From Anomaloglossus baeobatrachus (Eukaryota; Chordata; Amphibia; Anura; Aromobatidae), in assembly GCF_048569485.1 (NCBI RefSeq), contig NC_134354.1, positions 690,354,698-690,418,697 of the forward strand: a DNA stretch of 64,000 bases, in the 5' to 3' direction. The position numbers and the translations under genes are program-made. The stretch's first letter is position 1; every line of letters starts with the position of its first letter. The notes beneath the pieces were generated by a model. It was not told where the DNA came from and did no database searches. It saw only the letters and a program-made list of their open reading frames with translations. Of the stretch, positions 11,782-23,000 are shown in pieces.

Positions 11782-12364
11782 AGGGGGCTTTACACGCTAC
11801 GATATCGTTAATGTTTTGTCGTCGGGGTCAAGTTGTTAGTGACGCACATCCGGCGTCATTAACGATATCGCAGCGTGTGACACTGACCAGCGACCTTAAA
11901 AATGGTGAAAATCGTTCACCGTGGAGAGGTCGTCCCAAACTCAAAAATCGGTAAGGGTTGTTTATCCAGGTGGTTCATCGCTCATGCGGCAGCACACATC
12001 GCTGTGTGTGACACCGCAGGAGCGAGGAACGTCTCCTTACCTGCCGCCGGCCACAATGAGGAAGGAAGGAGGTGGGCGGGATGTTACGTCCTGCTCATCT
12101 CCGCCCCTCCGCTTTGATTGGCCGGCCGCTTAGTGATGTTGCGGTGACGTCGCTGTGATGCCGAACGTCCCTCCCCCTTGAAAGAGGGATTGTTCAGCAG
12201 TCACAGCGACGCCGCCGACCAGGTAAGTATGTGTGACGCTGCTGTAGCGATAATGTTCGCTACGGCAGCGATCACAAACAATTACATGCGCGGTGGGGGC
12301 GGGTACTTACACGCTCGCTATCGCTACAAATTGCTAGCGATATCGCTATCGTGTAAAGCCCCCT
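11782..12364. mobile_element. Harbinger-type MITE
   Basis: The ends AGGGGGCTTTACACGCTACG and ATCGTGTAAAGCCCCCT are inverted repeats flanked by TTA (11779-11781 and 12365-12367). It is the best-preserved member of the CTTTACACG subfamily in the window. It is non-coding and lies in AAAS intron 4. Confidence 0.84.
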
Positions 12365-12752
12365 TTACTGCCTTCTGGCATCTAGCATGGTGGTGGGTTT
12401 TATTTAAGCTTGTTATTTCTGTTCAGTTAGTGTCATGATTAAGAACATTTTCTTTTGTTCGAAACGTGCAGACCTGACGGTGTCTATGTATTAACGTTTG
12501 GAAGAATAACGCAAAGGTGTTAAGATACTATCTGAGGATACTGGTCTCCTCCTAATCTGGATTGCTTCTACTCAGGAACCGGCCTGATATTTTTCCACTG
12601 CACCTTCTGCCATATCCTACCTACTATGGTGAGCTGAACTGGTCTCTTGTTTCTTTGTTACACTATTGCATTGCCTGAGCTCAAATTGCCATAAACCTTT
12701 GTATCATACCGACAATCGAAAAGTAACTTTTGATAACACTATATTGCTGAAA
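12365..12752. other. Intronic sequence between two MITEs
   Basis: Part of AAAS intron 4. It includes TTCGAAACGTGCAGACCTG, a motif resembling the ends of Penelope-like or fold-back repeats elsewhere in the window. No gene or clear element boundary was seen. Confidence 0.35.
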
Positions 12753-13201
12753 GGCTATGTGCCCACGGGACAATGTACCCGCAGATTTTGCCACGGAAAA
12801 CCTGCAGATTTATCTGGATTTTCCAGATAAATCCGCAGGTTTTAGCAAGTACAGATACTTCCCATGTTATCCTAGGAGATTTGGGGAGTGCTGTGTCCAT
12901 GCTGCGGTATGTGCGGCTGCGGAATATGCTGCGGATTTCCCGCAGCCACACGTAACTGCATGTCAATTATTCAAGCGGAAATATCTGCAGATATCCTGCC
13001 TCTCCCCTATGGAGACAGAGGCCGGGACTTCCGCAAGTATTTCCACACATGTCCCACAGGTTTACTGCAAAAAAAAAAAAAAAAAAAAATGCTTGAATTC
13101 CGCAGCAATGGATCCCTGCGGATTCCGGGGAGCAGCTGCGGGAAAGCTGCGAACAAACCTGCATCAAAATCTGCGAGTACATTGTCCCATGGGCACAGAG
13201 C
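12753..13201. mobile_element. Harbinger-type MITE, GCTATGTG end group
   Basis: The left end GGCTATGTGCCCACGGGACA and the right end TGTCCCATGGGCACAGAGCC are inverted repeats. The interior alternates CCGCAGATTT-like and CTGCGGAAAT-like motifs and contains a 20-base A-run at 13070-13089. It lies in AAAS intron 4. Confidence 0.72.
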
Positions 13202-13203
13202 CA

Positions 13204-13536
13204 AAGGGATCCTGTAAAGGATGATTTTACTATTGAAACAAGTGGTATGGGTGTATTGGTCCTAGTACAACAATAAAAGCGATGACTGTGCTGTAGTAAT
13301 GTAAGGAGCCAGCGCCACATGCAGATAAGCCTGGGAGTATGATAGGGCAGAGTTCACAGACACCCCCCCCCCCCCCCCCCCACTGCACTCCCAGGCTAAT
13401 TTGCATGTGGCTTAACAGTTTGATTCTCAGCTCTGCCTCATTAGATCACTACAAGAGGCATCATTTTGATTGTACTAGGACCTATACAGCCATACCACTA
13501 GTTTTAGCAGTAAACTATTCCTGCCAAGCTCCCTTT
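13204..13536. mobile_element. Palindromic T2-like MITE
   Basis: The left half (AAGGGATCCTGTAAAGG, later GCCACATGCAGATAAGCC) is matched in inverted order by the right half (CTAATTTGCATGTGGC, later GCTCCCTTTAA). A run of about 18 C separates the halves at 13363-13381. The right end lies only about 37 bases from AAAS exon 4. Confidence 0.6.
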
Positions 13537-13572
13537 AAGCATTTATTCACCTATATAATACAAGCAACTTAC

Positions 13573-13664
13573 TAAAAGATGTGGAAACAGTGATCCATGA
13601 AAAGAAGAAACCCATCGGCATGCAGCAAGAAAACAGCATGATACGTGTCTCACCATAGGGGGCA
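13573..13664 (-). CDS. AAAS: AAAS coding exon 4
   Basis: The exon is 92 nt, from a CATTGCAG acceptor to a GTAAGT donor. It begins with TG, completing the Val codon opened by exon 3, and ends at a codon boundary. The second half, CRWVSSFHGSLFPHLL, matches human CRWASSLHGSLFPHLS almost residue for residue. The first half, PPMVRHVSCCFLAA, is much less like the human segment FEWVKTASGWALAL but has the same length. The donor overlaps the last Leu codon. Confidence 0.93.
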
Positions 13665-13771
13665 CTGCAATGAACAAATCACAAGTCACCAGGTAACTAT
13701 AATGGCTGCCCGGAAAGTCAACACTCAACCCTTGTGAAATACATAGTGACCCGCTGGCACTCAGATCTTAC

Positions 13772-13827
13772 CCTCCTCCTCAAAGTTGGATATCTCCTCC
13801 AGCAGTCCAGCAAGTCCGGTTTGGTGC
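13772..13827 (-). CDS. AAAS: AAAS coding exon 3
   Basis: The exon is 56 nt, from a CTCCCCAG acceptor to a GTAAGA donor. It encodes HQTGLAGLLEEISNFEEE flanked by split codons. Human ALADIN has RDVGLFGVLNEIANSEEE here. The last base opens the Val codon finished by exon 4. Confidence 0.95.
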
Positions 13828-13915
13828 CTGGGGAGGAAACCAGAGGATTTACATCACCCACATTATCCCAATAAGTGCTGGGCTGCACACGATACAGAAG
13901 GAGGAGGGCGCACAC

Positions 13916-14043
13916 CATGCATTTAAGCAGCGACTCCAGACCGTCTCCTTGTGATGTATAAATGCGGATTTACTGCTCAGCTCTATCCGGCCAGGAGCCT
14001 TCAGGGCGTCCAGAGGGATCATGAGTTCAGAGACGTTGACCAT
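13916..14043 (-). CDS. AAAS: AAAS coding exon 2
   Basis: The exon is 128 nt. The CCCTACAG acceptor lies at 14044 and above, and the weaker GTGTGC donor follows AATGCATG. The translation starts MVNVSELMIPLDALKAPGRI and ends in TAFIHHRE-like FIHHKETVWSRCLNA plus a split Trp codon. It parallels human INLPVLQLTKDPLKTPGRL and FIHHREQVWKRCINIW. The Met at the exon start is internal, since exon 1 joins it in frame. A solo LTR begins 46 bases upstream of the exon. Confidence 0.94.
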
Positions 14044-14088
14044 CTGTAGGGACATGAAAGCAAAATGAGCATCAGCTATATATGTCTG

Positions 14089-15257
14089 TGTGGCGCCCTG
14101 GACAAGCCAGGACGTCACAGGTACTACAACAACACACCCCACACCCCGGCTAGGCACATCTAGGTAAAACACAAATCCTTATTGCCTCCCTCCAGGGGCT
14201 GATGTCCACACCAGGGGGTGGAGCCAGGCGGTTGGCCCTGCCCACCGAGGAGTTCACAGTCCTGGAGGCGGGAAAAGGAAGTCAGATCAGTTTGGAGTTA
14301 AGGAAGTGAGGAGTGAAGTGGTAGTAGAGGAGACTGACCGTGTCCGGGTGTGTGATCCGGGCACATACAGCAAGGTTGGCAAACGGTGGTGACCGTCTGC
14401 AGGAGAGGCTGATTGGAGTGAACCATAAGGACCGGGGACGGGCGGTGGCCCGACGGTACCAGATCGGGGAGCAAAGAGAAGCCAGCACCATTCGGCAGGG
14501 CTTACGGACCCCGACCAGGCTAGGAGTCGCCGTAAAACTGGTCAAATCCGTTAGCGAAGGGAACCTCCGGGGTTTCCCAGCAGTCAAGACCCGATTGAAG
14601 GCAACCGCTCAAACCGTACAGGGAAACACAGTCACCGCCAAGGCTACAGTTCCCAGGGCCAGAGCCTGCGGGCAAAAGGGGCTCCCTCAGCATCCATCCA
14701 AGCTGGGGAGTGGGTTACCAATGGGAAGCCATTGGAACCGTAAACACAACACAGGTGCACGGAAAGGCAGTCAACATCAACCTACCGGGAGGAGAAACAC
14801 CGCAGCCGTCTGTGGGACCCGTCCATCCAGCCGTTTGTTTTACCGGAGACTTTGCATTCGTCATTGGCTGAGTGAGTACCACCGTGCCGTGCGGCACAGC
14901 GCTGCCCCCGCGACCCTGCACCTCACCAGGCCCCGTAACCCGCCTGCCATCCCTAACCCTCACCGGGGCCCCGGGACAACCAACCCCCCTACCCACGGAG
15001 GGGAGAACCAACATCCAAGCTGCTCCCTGTCACCGCTCCCGGGATCCCCGTCCAGAGCAGCGGTGGTGTCACCAATCTCACCACAACCGTGGGTGGCGTC
15101 ACGGACAATATCCCTAAACCAAACCACCCCCCTTTCACTCACGGGCAAGGAACGCCGCTCGAGTCCCCGGGATCCGGCCCATCGCTCGAGACACCGAGCA
15201 GCAGCAGCCGGACCCAAACAGTGGGTGAGCGCATCGTCCCCTCCTCCGCCCGCGACA
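14089..15257 (+). mobile_element. Solo LTR, TGTGGCGCC type (fossil)
   Basis: A 1.17 kb GC-rich segment begins TGTGGCGCCCTGGAC and ends CGCGACA, the TG...CA form of an LTR. The four bases before it (TCTG) and after it (TTTG) agree at three of four positions, which fits an aged 4-bp target duplication. Its length and its start match the LTRs at 30211-34556 and 42220-43378. No internal region adjoins it. The long plus-strand open frame inside it is not a gene. It lies in AAAS intron 1, right beside exon 2. Confidence 0.65.
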
Positions 15258-15338
15258 TTTGCACCATCTTATCTGACAATGAGGATTTCCAATCTCTGGG
15301 TGCGACGCTCTAAAAGATTGATTGCAACTATATCTTTA

Positions 15339-17088
15339 AAGGTGGTGTCACACATAGCAACGACGTCGCTGCTAAGTCACCATTTTCTGTGACGTAGCAG
15401 TGACGTCCCGTCGCTGTTGCTGTGTGTGACATCCAGCAACGACCTGGCCCCTGCTGTGAGGTCGTTGGTTGTTGCTGAATGTCCTGCTTCATTTTTTGGA
15501 CGTTGCTCTCCCGCTGTGAAGCACACATCGCTGTGTGTGACAGCGAGAGAGCGACAAACTGAAGCTAGCAGGGAGCCGGGAGACGGCGTCTGGCAGCCTG
15601 CGGTAAGCTGTAACCATGGTAAACATCGGGTAACCAAGAATCCCTTTCCTTGGTTACCCGATATTTACCTTAGTTACTAGCGTCCGCCGCTCTCACGCTA
15701 CCAGTGCCAGCTCCCTGCTCCCTGCACACGTAGCTGGAGTACACATCGGGTAATTAACCCAATGTGTACTCTGGCTAGGAGTGCAGGGAAAAGGGGTCCG
15801 GCACTGGCAGCGTGAGAGCGGCGGACGCTAGTAACTAAGGTAAATATCGGGTAACCAAGAGAAGTGCTTTCCTTGGTTACCCGATGTGACGACATGGACT
15901 CTCATGGGTTATAGTTTCTTAAAATTCAGCCAGACAGGATGATAGATTGTATATAGACGGGGGATAAGTCCCTCATTGTTTCTACAAGACTCTTGTTGAC
16001 TCATGTAATTGTGTTGGCCACTGAAAGCCAGACGTATTGTTTCTCCAGACTCTTTCCAGTAATCATTGTATTGTAGTTGTGTATTGCTTATGTGATTACC
16101 TTAGTAGCCATTGTCTAGTCGGTGACTCCCAGACTATATGTATACTCTCAGTCTTTCTGTAGACATCATTTGGATGAACATTGTCCATGCAGCTTGAGAT
16201 TCATCCAATGGGAGAGGCGCTCTTGTCCAACCAATCGATGAGGACGCAGTGTATCTAAGTGGAAGGCTGTGGCTATAAAAGGGATTTCTTTAAGCCACCA
16301 GGTTGTTGATGGATGCTGATGGATCCAGTCTAAGCTCTTTGGAGCTGACTAGAGGATCAGGATATCTTATGGCTTCAATCTAGGGACTCCGGTTCCGGTT
16401 GGAGACCATATCCACAGCCTAGGGATTTCGACTCCGGCTGCCAGGATTGTATCATCATACCAGGACTACCTAAGGAGGACACTCAGGTTGGGACAGTTCA
16501 GTCACCTGTTACAGACTTTGCAGACCTCAGCCAGCTTCCTAAATCTGGAATTATTCCTTTCTCGGTGGGTGCCCGCCAAAAGCGGGGTGCTGCTGGATTG
16601 GAGTAAATAGCCCTGGAACCTCTGAGGCACGGACATTCTAAATCCCTGGTGAGCTAGCGGAAGGGTGAGACTCTGTTGCCTGTTACATTTGTGTGTTTTG
16701 CTAGTTATGTGTTATGTGCCGTTAATTGTTTGGGGATGCAATAAAGTCTAATTATTGTGGTTCCCTCACCCTGTGTTGTCTGAGTAGTGTTACGCCCACG
16801 GTTAAGGAGGCCGGCGTTCAGTCGGGATGAGCCCTGAGCCACGCTGTCTTTCTAAAGGCGGTGGGTTTTAGTGGACGAGAGCACCCACTGAGCCCCGTGT
16901 CTCCACACCCGATATTTACCTTAGTTACGCTTCCACGCGTCGCTGCTGGCTGGGGGCTGGTCACTGGTCGCTGGTGAGATCTGCCTGTGTGACAGCTCAC
17001 CAGCGACCATGTAACGACGCAGCAGCGATCCTGATAAGGTCAGGTCGCTGGTCGTGATCGCTGCGGCGTCGCTATGTGTGACCCCACC
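15339..17088. mobile_element. Harbinger-type MITE, TCACAC-end subfamily, split by a solo LTR
   Basis: The ends AAGGTGGTGTCACACATAGC and GCTATGTGTGACCCCACC are flanked by TTA (15336-15338 and 17089-17091). The interior includes a GGTAAATATCGGGTAACC segment, and the element is interrupted at a CCCGA site by a 1.02 kb LTR. It lies in AAAS intron 1. Confidence 0.82.
15885..16907 (+). mobile_element. Solo LTR with 5-bp target duplication (fossil)
   Basis: The segment begins TGTGACGACATGG and ends GTCTCCACA, between perfect CCCGA duplications (15880-15884 and 16908-16912). A TATA-like GGCTATAAAAGG lies at 16271 and a polyadenylation signal AATAAA near 16740, so the LTR reads on the plus strand. 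No internal sequence remains. The intact duplication and clean insertion into a MITE suggest moderate age. The family is an LTR retroelement (gypsy- or retrovirus-like), not resolved further. Confidence 0.85.
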
Positions 17089-17091
17089 TTA

Positions 17092-17470
17092 ATATAGTGG
17101 TCTACAATCAAAATGATTCGACCCCACTGCATATTATCTTTATTAGTAACATTTACTGACTTTCTGGTAAATCAATGTCTCTGCTAGTGACAATCTCTAG
17201 TGCCACCTAATGGAGATAGCAAGCCTAAAGGTCATCAGTGATCTTATAATGAGCCTTAACACTTGCCTTAGTGTAAACGCCAAACCAGACACTCCATTTG
17301 CAGACATGTGTTTTGGGGTATTTGCCCCTCATGAGTGCAAATATCATTATAGGGTATTGACTTTTACGATTATAACTTCCAATCAGTAGCACTGTAGTTC
17401 AAGTCTTCTTTCTCTCTGAAGAGACAATTAGCACAGTAGATCAATGAAACAAATATAATATAATAATAAT
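17092..17470. other. Repeat-like intronic sequence, unclassified
   Basis: AAAS intron 1. The stretch includes GTTTTGGGGTATTTGCCCCTC and CCTAATGGAGATAGC motifs that look like interspersed repeat, but no ends were defined. No gene was seen. Confidence 0.35.
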
Positions 17471-17474
17471 ATTT

Positions 17475-17731
17475 ATTCATTTATATAGCGCTGTTAATTC
17501 CACAGCGCTTTACATACATTGGCAACACTGTCCCCATTGGGGCACACAATCTAAGGTTCCTATCAGTATGTTTTTGGAGTGTGGGAGGAAACCGGAGAAC
17601 CCGGAGGAAACCCACGCAAACACGGGGAGAACATACAAACTCCTTGTAGATGGTGTCCTTTGGTGGGATTTCAACCAGGACCCCAGCGCTGCAAGACTGC
17701 AGTGCTAACCACTGAGCCACCGTGCCGCCCA
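17475..17731. mobile_element. L2/SINE-type interspersed retroelement fragment
   Basis: The sequence carries the familiar vertebrate repeat blocks GCGCTTTACATACATTGG, GTGTGGGAGGAAACC, GGGGAGAACATACAAACTCC and GCTAACCACTGAGCCACCGT. These recur across fish and amphibian genomes as part of L2-like or SINE elements. It is about 257 bp with no reading frame. Strand and exact family were not settled. Confidence 0.65.
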
Positions 17732-17736
17732 ATTTA

Positions 17737-18377
17737 CCGTATTTACTGGATTGCAAGACCTTTTTTTTTCCCAAAAAAAATTGGGGGTAAAATGGGGGTG
17801 CGTCATACAATGCAGATATGGCTTACCAGGGAGGTGGTGGTGGAGTGGGGTCATAAGAGGCAGATTTGCCAATACCGAGGGTGTCACTGCAGTGTCATGG
17901 CGGCAGCGGGCGCTTGATCTGACTGAGGGCTCTATTGAATCATCTGTGTTTGACGCGATTAACTTCAACAAAAAGGCTGCAGAGATTCAATGGGGTCCGC
18001 ATTCAGATCAGGCACTGTCCTGTGACCCTCCTGAGTCCTCCACTGCAGTCACACCCCTAAAGCACGCCGGCAGATCAATGGCGCCTGCCGTTGTGACACC
18101 CTGAGGCCGCAGTATCGCTGACCCTACGTCCACTGACCCTCCTGAGACGCAACACTCCCTCTGAGCCCGCAGCATTGCTGACCCTGCTTCTTGTGACCTT
18201 CCTCAGCCACTCCACCACCAGCGCCGCTCCTCCCTGGTAAGCATTAGGATTAAGACACACACAAGGAATATAAGATGGACCTTCATTTTAACATTAAAAA
18301 TACATTTTTCCTATTTTCCTCTTCTAAATTTGGGGTGAGTCTTATAATCTGGACCGTCTTATAAACCGAAAATACGG
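17737..18377. mobile_element. TA-target DNA transposon, CCGTATTT ends
   Basis: The ends CCGTATTTACTGGATTGCAAG and CTTATAAACCGAAAATACGG are diverged inverted repeats flanked by TA. The inner segments AAGACC...TTGGGGGTAAAATG and TTTGGGGTGAGTCTTAT are also inverted. It is related to the larger element at 19812-24571. It is non-coding and lies in AAAS intron 1. Confidence 0.72.
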
Positions 18378-18678
18378 TAAATAGCTTAACCCATCTAATA
18401 ACACATCACCCCTGAGTTTTTGCCTACCTGCTCAAGAACTGAGTGGCAGCCGGTGACCATTTTCACCATACACCACATCAAGTAGTGTAGTTATGTAGCC
18501 AGTGTTCATTTAACTTGCAAACAATTATTTAGATTAGAACTGTATGGACCTGCGATGCCACAGACCACAACGCAAACGCTCAGTTATGGATAACACTTGG
18601 TATGTGGGAGAAGCTAGCCTTTGCTCTATGAATAGGCTGAATCACAGAGATGCTCCGAAGCAAATAAAACACCATATT
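18378..18678. other. Intronic sequence, nothing recognised
   Basis: AAAS intron 1. No exon, RNA gene or element ends were recognised. Confidence 0.35.
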
Positions 18679-19103
18679 GAGGGCTCGCTTACACTAATGT
18701 ATAACGTGGACGAGTGCAATGCGAAAAGAAAAAAAAAAAAAAAAAAAAAAAAAGGGACTGGTCTCAGACTCACGTCATTCAATGAGACCGGGCAGTGCTG
18801 CTCTTTTTTTCTGGGCTGTATTCGGCCGGAGGACAAAAAAACAAAAAACAGCAGCTACTCAAGTCTATGGGAGAGATCCTAGTGGCATCCATTCTTTACG
18901 TATACATCACCATTCTGTAACGTAAGACATTGTAAATGATGCTGGAAATGAATAACTGCTGAGAAAAAAAAAACAGAAAACAAAAAAAAAAAAAATTAAA
19001 AACCACAAATTGTCGTCAATTGCCTGTCTGTATGCAAAGAGAAAAAAAAATCGTCCTACTTTTCTGAATGAAAATAAATCTATATCCTAGTGTGAACGTA
19101 CCC
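18679..19103. mobile_element. Probable Harbinger-type MITE
   Basis: GGGCTCGCTTACACTAATG on the left and CTAGTGTGAACGTACCCC on the right are weak inverted repeats around A-rich tracts (18725-18752 and 18964-18999). The pattern resembles the other TCACAC-type MITEs. No target duplication was confirmed. Confidence 0.45.
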
Positions 19104-19646
19104 CAGCACTAGGTGGTTCCCCAGCTTGCTGCCATCTTGACCTGTGAACGTCGTCTCCCTGTACAAGTCAGCATCGCTCAGACCGTCTATGAGACTCATG
19201 GCTTAAAGAAGCTTCTGAATGTTTGTCTGCTTTTTTATTGTCCAATTATTGGTCTATTTAAACAGTGTGGTAAAGAGCTACCACTTCAGTGAACATGATT
19301 TGTTCAGCAGACCACCGAAAAAATACTGCAGAATACCCTTTTCCATATTGGTGACTTATTCTTCAGTATTAATATTGCTCATTTGGGAAGTGCTGATCAT
19401 CCTGAAGAATGCCCATTGTCTTATGACTTGCTGCTGTGATAGTTAATTCTAGCTATGGTTCTTATGGTTCTCAGTAGGCATTCGTGGTCTTATAGTGGGT
19501 CACGGATGGGAGTCATGGATCTCCATTACAAAGGATCAGCATCATCTACAGAAAACAATGAACGTCCACTGGACAGCCATGAAAAGACTCTACATCCCCT
19601 GAGGAGGTCAGCTAGCTCCAAGTTGCTTTAAGGATGTAATCCTTAA
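19104..19646. other. Intronic sequence, nothing recognised
   Basis: AAAS intron 1. Open frames here are short, with no motif or splice context that supports an exon. Confidence 0.4.
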
Positions 19647-20037
19647 AATGAACCTGTCAGGTCCAATATGTACCCAGATCCACGAGCAGTTCTGAGTGTA
19701 TATTGCTAATCCCTGCCTAACCGTCCCTGTATACATCAGCATAGATAAAGAGATCTTTAGAAAAAGTATTCCTAAAGATCTTTTATCTTATGCTAATGAG
19801 CGAGGGGACTACCGTATTTTTCGGACTATAAGACGCACCGGACTATAAGACGCACCCTGGTTTTAGAGGAGGAAAATAGGAAAATAAAACTTTAAGCAAA
19901 AAAATGTGGTCATGACACACTGTTATGGGGCGAGTATCTGCTGCTGACACTTATGGGGGTAATGTCCCCAAATTCTCTACTAAGGTACCCCATCCTGGTA
20001 ATGATCCTCCTGCCTTGTATATGATTCTGCTATAAAC

Positions 20038-23000
20038 CCCCATCCTGCTCATATTCCCTCATCCTGTTCATATACCCCCATCCTATTGATATACCCCCCA
20101 TCCATCCTATTGATATTTCCCCAATCCATCCTGCTCATATACTCCCATCCTGCTCATATACTCCCATCCTGCTCATATACTCCCATCCTGCTCATATACT
20201 CCCATCCTGCTCATATACTCCCATCCTGCTCATATACTCCCATCCTGCTCATATACCCCCATCCTGCTCATATACCCCCATCCTGCTCATATACCCCCAT
20301 CCTGCTCATATACCCCCATCCTGCTCATATACCCCCATCCTGTTCATATACCCCCATCCTGTTCATATACCCCCATCCTGTTCATATACCCCCATCCTGC
20401 TCATATACCCCCATCCTGCTCATATACCCCCATCCTGCTCATATACCCCCATCCTGCTCATATACCCCCATCCTGCTCATATACTCCCATCCTGCTATAT
20501 ACCCCCATCCTGCTATATACCCCCATCCTGCTCATATACCCCCATCCTGTTCATATACCCCCATCCTGCTCATATACCCCCATCCTGCTCATATACTCCC
20601 ATCCTGCTCATATACCCCCATCCTGCTCATATACTCCCATCCTGCTATATACTCCCATCCTGTTCATATACCCCCATCCTGCTCATATACTCCCATCCTG
20701 TTCATATACTCCCATCCTGTTCTTATACCCCCATCCTGTTCATATACCCCCCCATCTATCCTGCTCATATACTCCCATCCTGCTCATATACTCCCATCCT
20801 GCTCATATACTCCCATCCTGCTCATATACCCCCATCCTGCTCATATACTCCCATCCTGCTCATATACTCCCATCCTGCTCATATACTCCCATCCTGCTCA
20901 TATACTCCCATCCTGCTCATATACCCCCATCCTGCTCATATACCCCCATCCTGCTCATATACCCCCATCCTGCTCATATACCCCCATCCTGTTCATATAC
21001 CCCCATCCTGCTCATATACCCCCATCCTGCTCATATACCCCCATCCTGCTCATATACCCCCATCCTGCTCATATACCCCCATCCTGCTCATATACCCCCA
21101 TCCTGCTCATATACCCCCATCCTGCTCATATACCCCCATCCTGCTCATATACTCCCATCCTGCTCATATACCCCCATCCTGCTCATATACCCCCATCCTG
21201 CTCATATACCCCCATCCTGCTCATATACCCCCATCCTGTTCATATACCCCCATCCTGCTCATATACCCCCATCCTGCTCATATACCCCCATCCTGCTCAT
21301 ATACCCCCATCCTGCTCATATACCCCCATCCTGCTCATATACCCCCATCCTGCTCATATACTCCCATCCTGCTATATACCCCCATCCTGCTCATATACCC
21401 CATCCTGTTCATATACCCCCATCCTGCTCATATACCCCCATCCTGCTCATATACTCCCATCCTGCTATATACTCCCATCCTGTTCATATACCCCCATCCT
21501 GCTCATATACTCCCATCCTGTTCATATACTCCCATCCTGTTCTTATACCCCCATCCTGTTCATATACCCCCCCATCTATCCTGCTCATATACTCCCATCC
21601 TGCTCATATACTCCCATCCTGCTCATATACTCCCATCCTGCTCATATACTCCCATCCTGCTCATATACTCCCATCCTGCTCATATACTCCCATCCTGCTC
21701 ATATACTCCCATCCTGCTCATATACTCCCATCCTGCTCATATACTCCCATCCTGCTCATATACTCCCATCCTGCTCATATACTCCCATCCTGCTCATATA
21801 CCCCCATCCTGCTCATATACCCCCATCCTGCTCATATACCCCCATCCTGCTCATATACCCCCATCCTGTTCATATACCCCCATCCTGTTCATATACCCCC
21901 ATCCTGTTCATATACCCCCATCCTGCTCATATACTCCCATCCTGTTCATATACCCCCATCCTGTTCTTATACCCCCATCCTGTTCATATACCCCCCCATC
22001 TATCCTGCTCATATACTCCCATCCTGCTCATATACTCCCATCCTGCTCATATACTCCCATCCTGCTCATATACTCCCATCCTGCTCATATACTCCCATCC
22101 TGCTCATATACTCCCATCCTGCTCATATACTCCCATCCTGCTCATATACCCCCATCCTGCTCATATACCCCCATCCTGCTCATATACCCCCATCCTGCTC
22201 ATATACCCCCATCCTGTTCATATACCCCCATCCTGTTCATATACCCCCATCCTGCTCATATACCCCCATCCTGCTCATATACCCCCATCCTGCTCATATA
22301 CCCCCATCCTGCTCATATACCCCCATCCTGCTCATATACCCCCATCCTGCTCATATACCCCCATCCTGCTATATACCCCCATCCTGCTCATATACCCCCA
22401 TCCTGTTCATATACCCCCATCCTGCTCATATACCCCCATCCTGCTCATATACTCCCATCCTGCTATATACTCCCATCCTGTTCATATACCCCCATCCTGC
22501 TCATATACTCCCATCCTGTTCTTATACCCCCATCCTGTTCATATACCCCCCCATCTATCCTGCTCATATACTCCCATCCTGCTCATATACTCCCATCCTG
22601 CTCATATACTCCCATCCTGCTCATATACTCCCATCCTGCTCATATACTCCCATCCTGCTCATATACTCCCATCCTGCTCATATACTCCCATCCTGCTCAT
22701 ATACTCCCATCCTGCTCATATACCCCCATCCTGCTCATATACTCCCATCCTGCTCATATACTCCCATCCTGCTCATATACTCCCATCCTGCTCATATACT
22801 CCCATCCTGCTCATATACTCCCATCCTGCTCATATACTCCCATCCTGCTCATATACTCCCATCCTGCTCATATACTCCCATCCTGCTCATATACTCCCAT
22901 CCTGCTCATATACTCCCATCCTGCTCATATACTCCCATCCTGCTCATATACTCCCATCCTGCTCATATACTCCCATCCTGCTCATATACTCCCATCCTGC

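Noticed and set aside
14340-15392. A 350-codon plus-strand open frame
   Set aside because: It lies mostly within a GC-rich solo LTR and runs into a neighbouring MITE. It shows no domain and is of low complexity.
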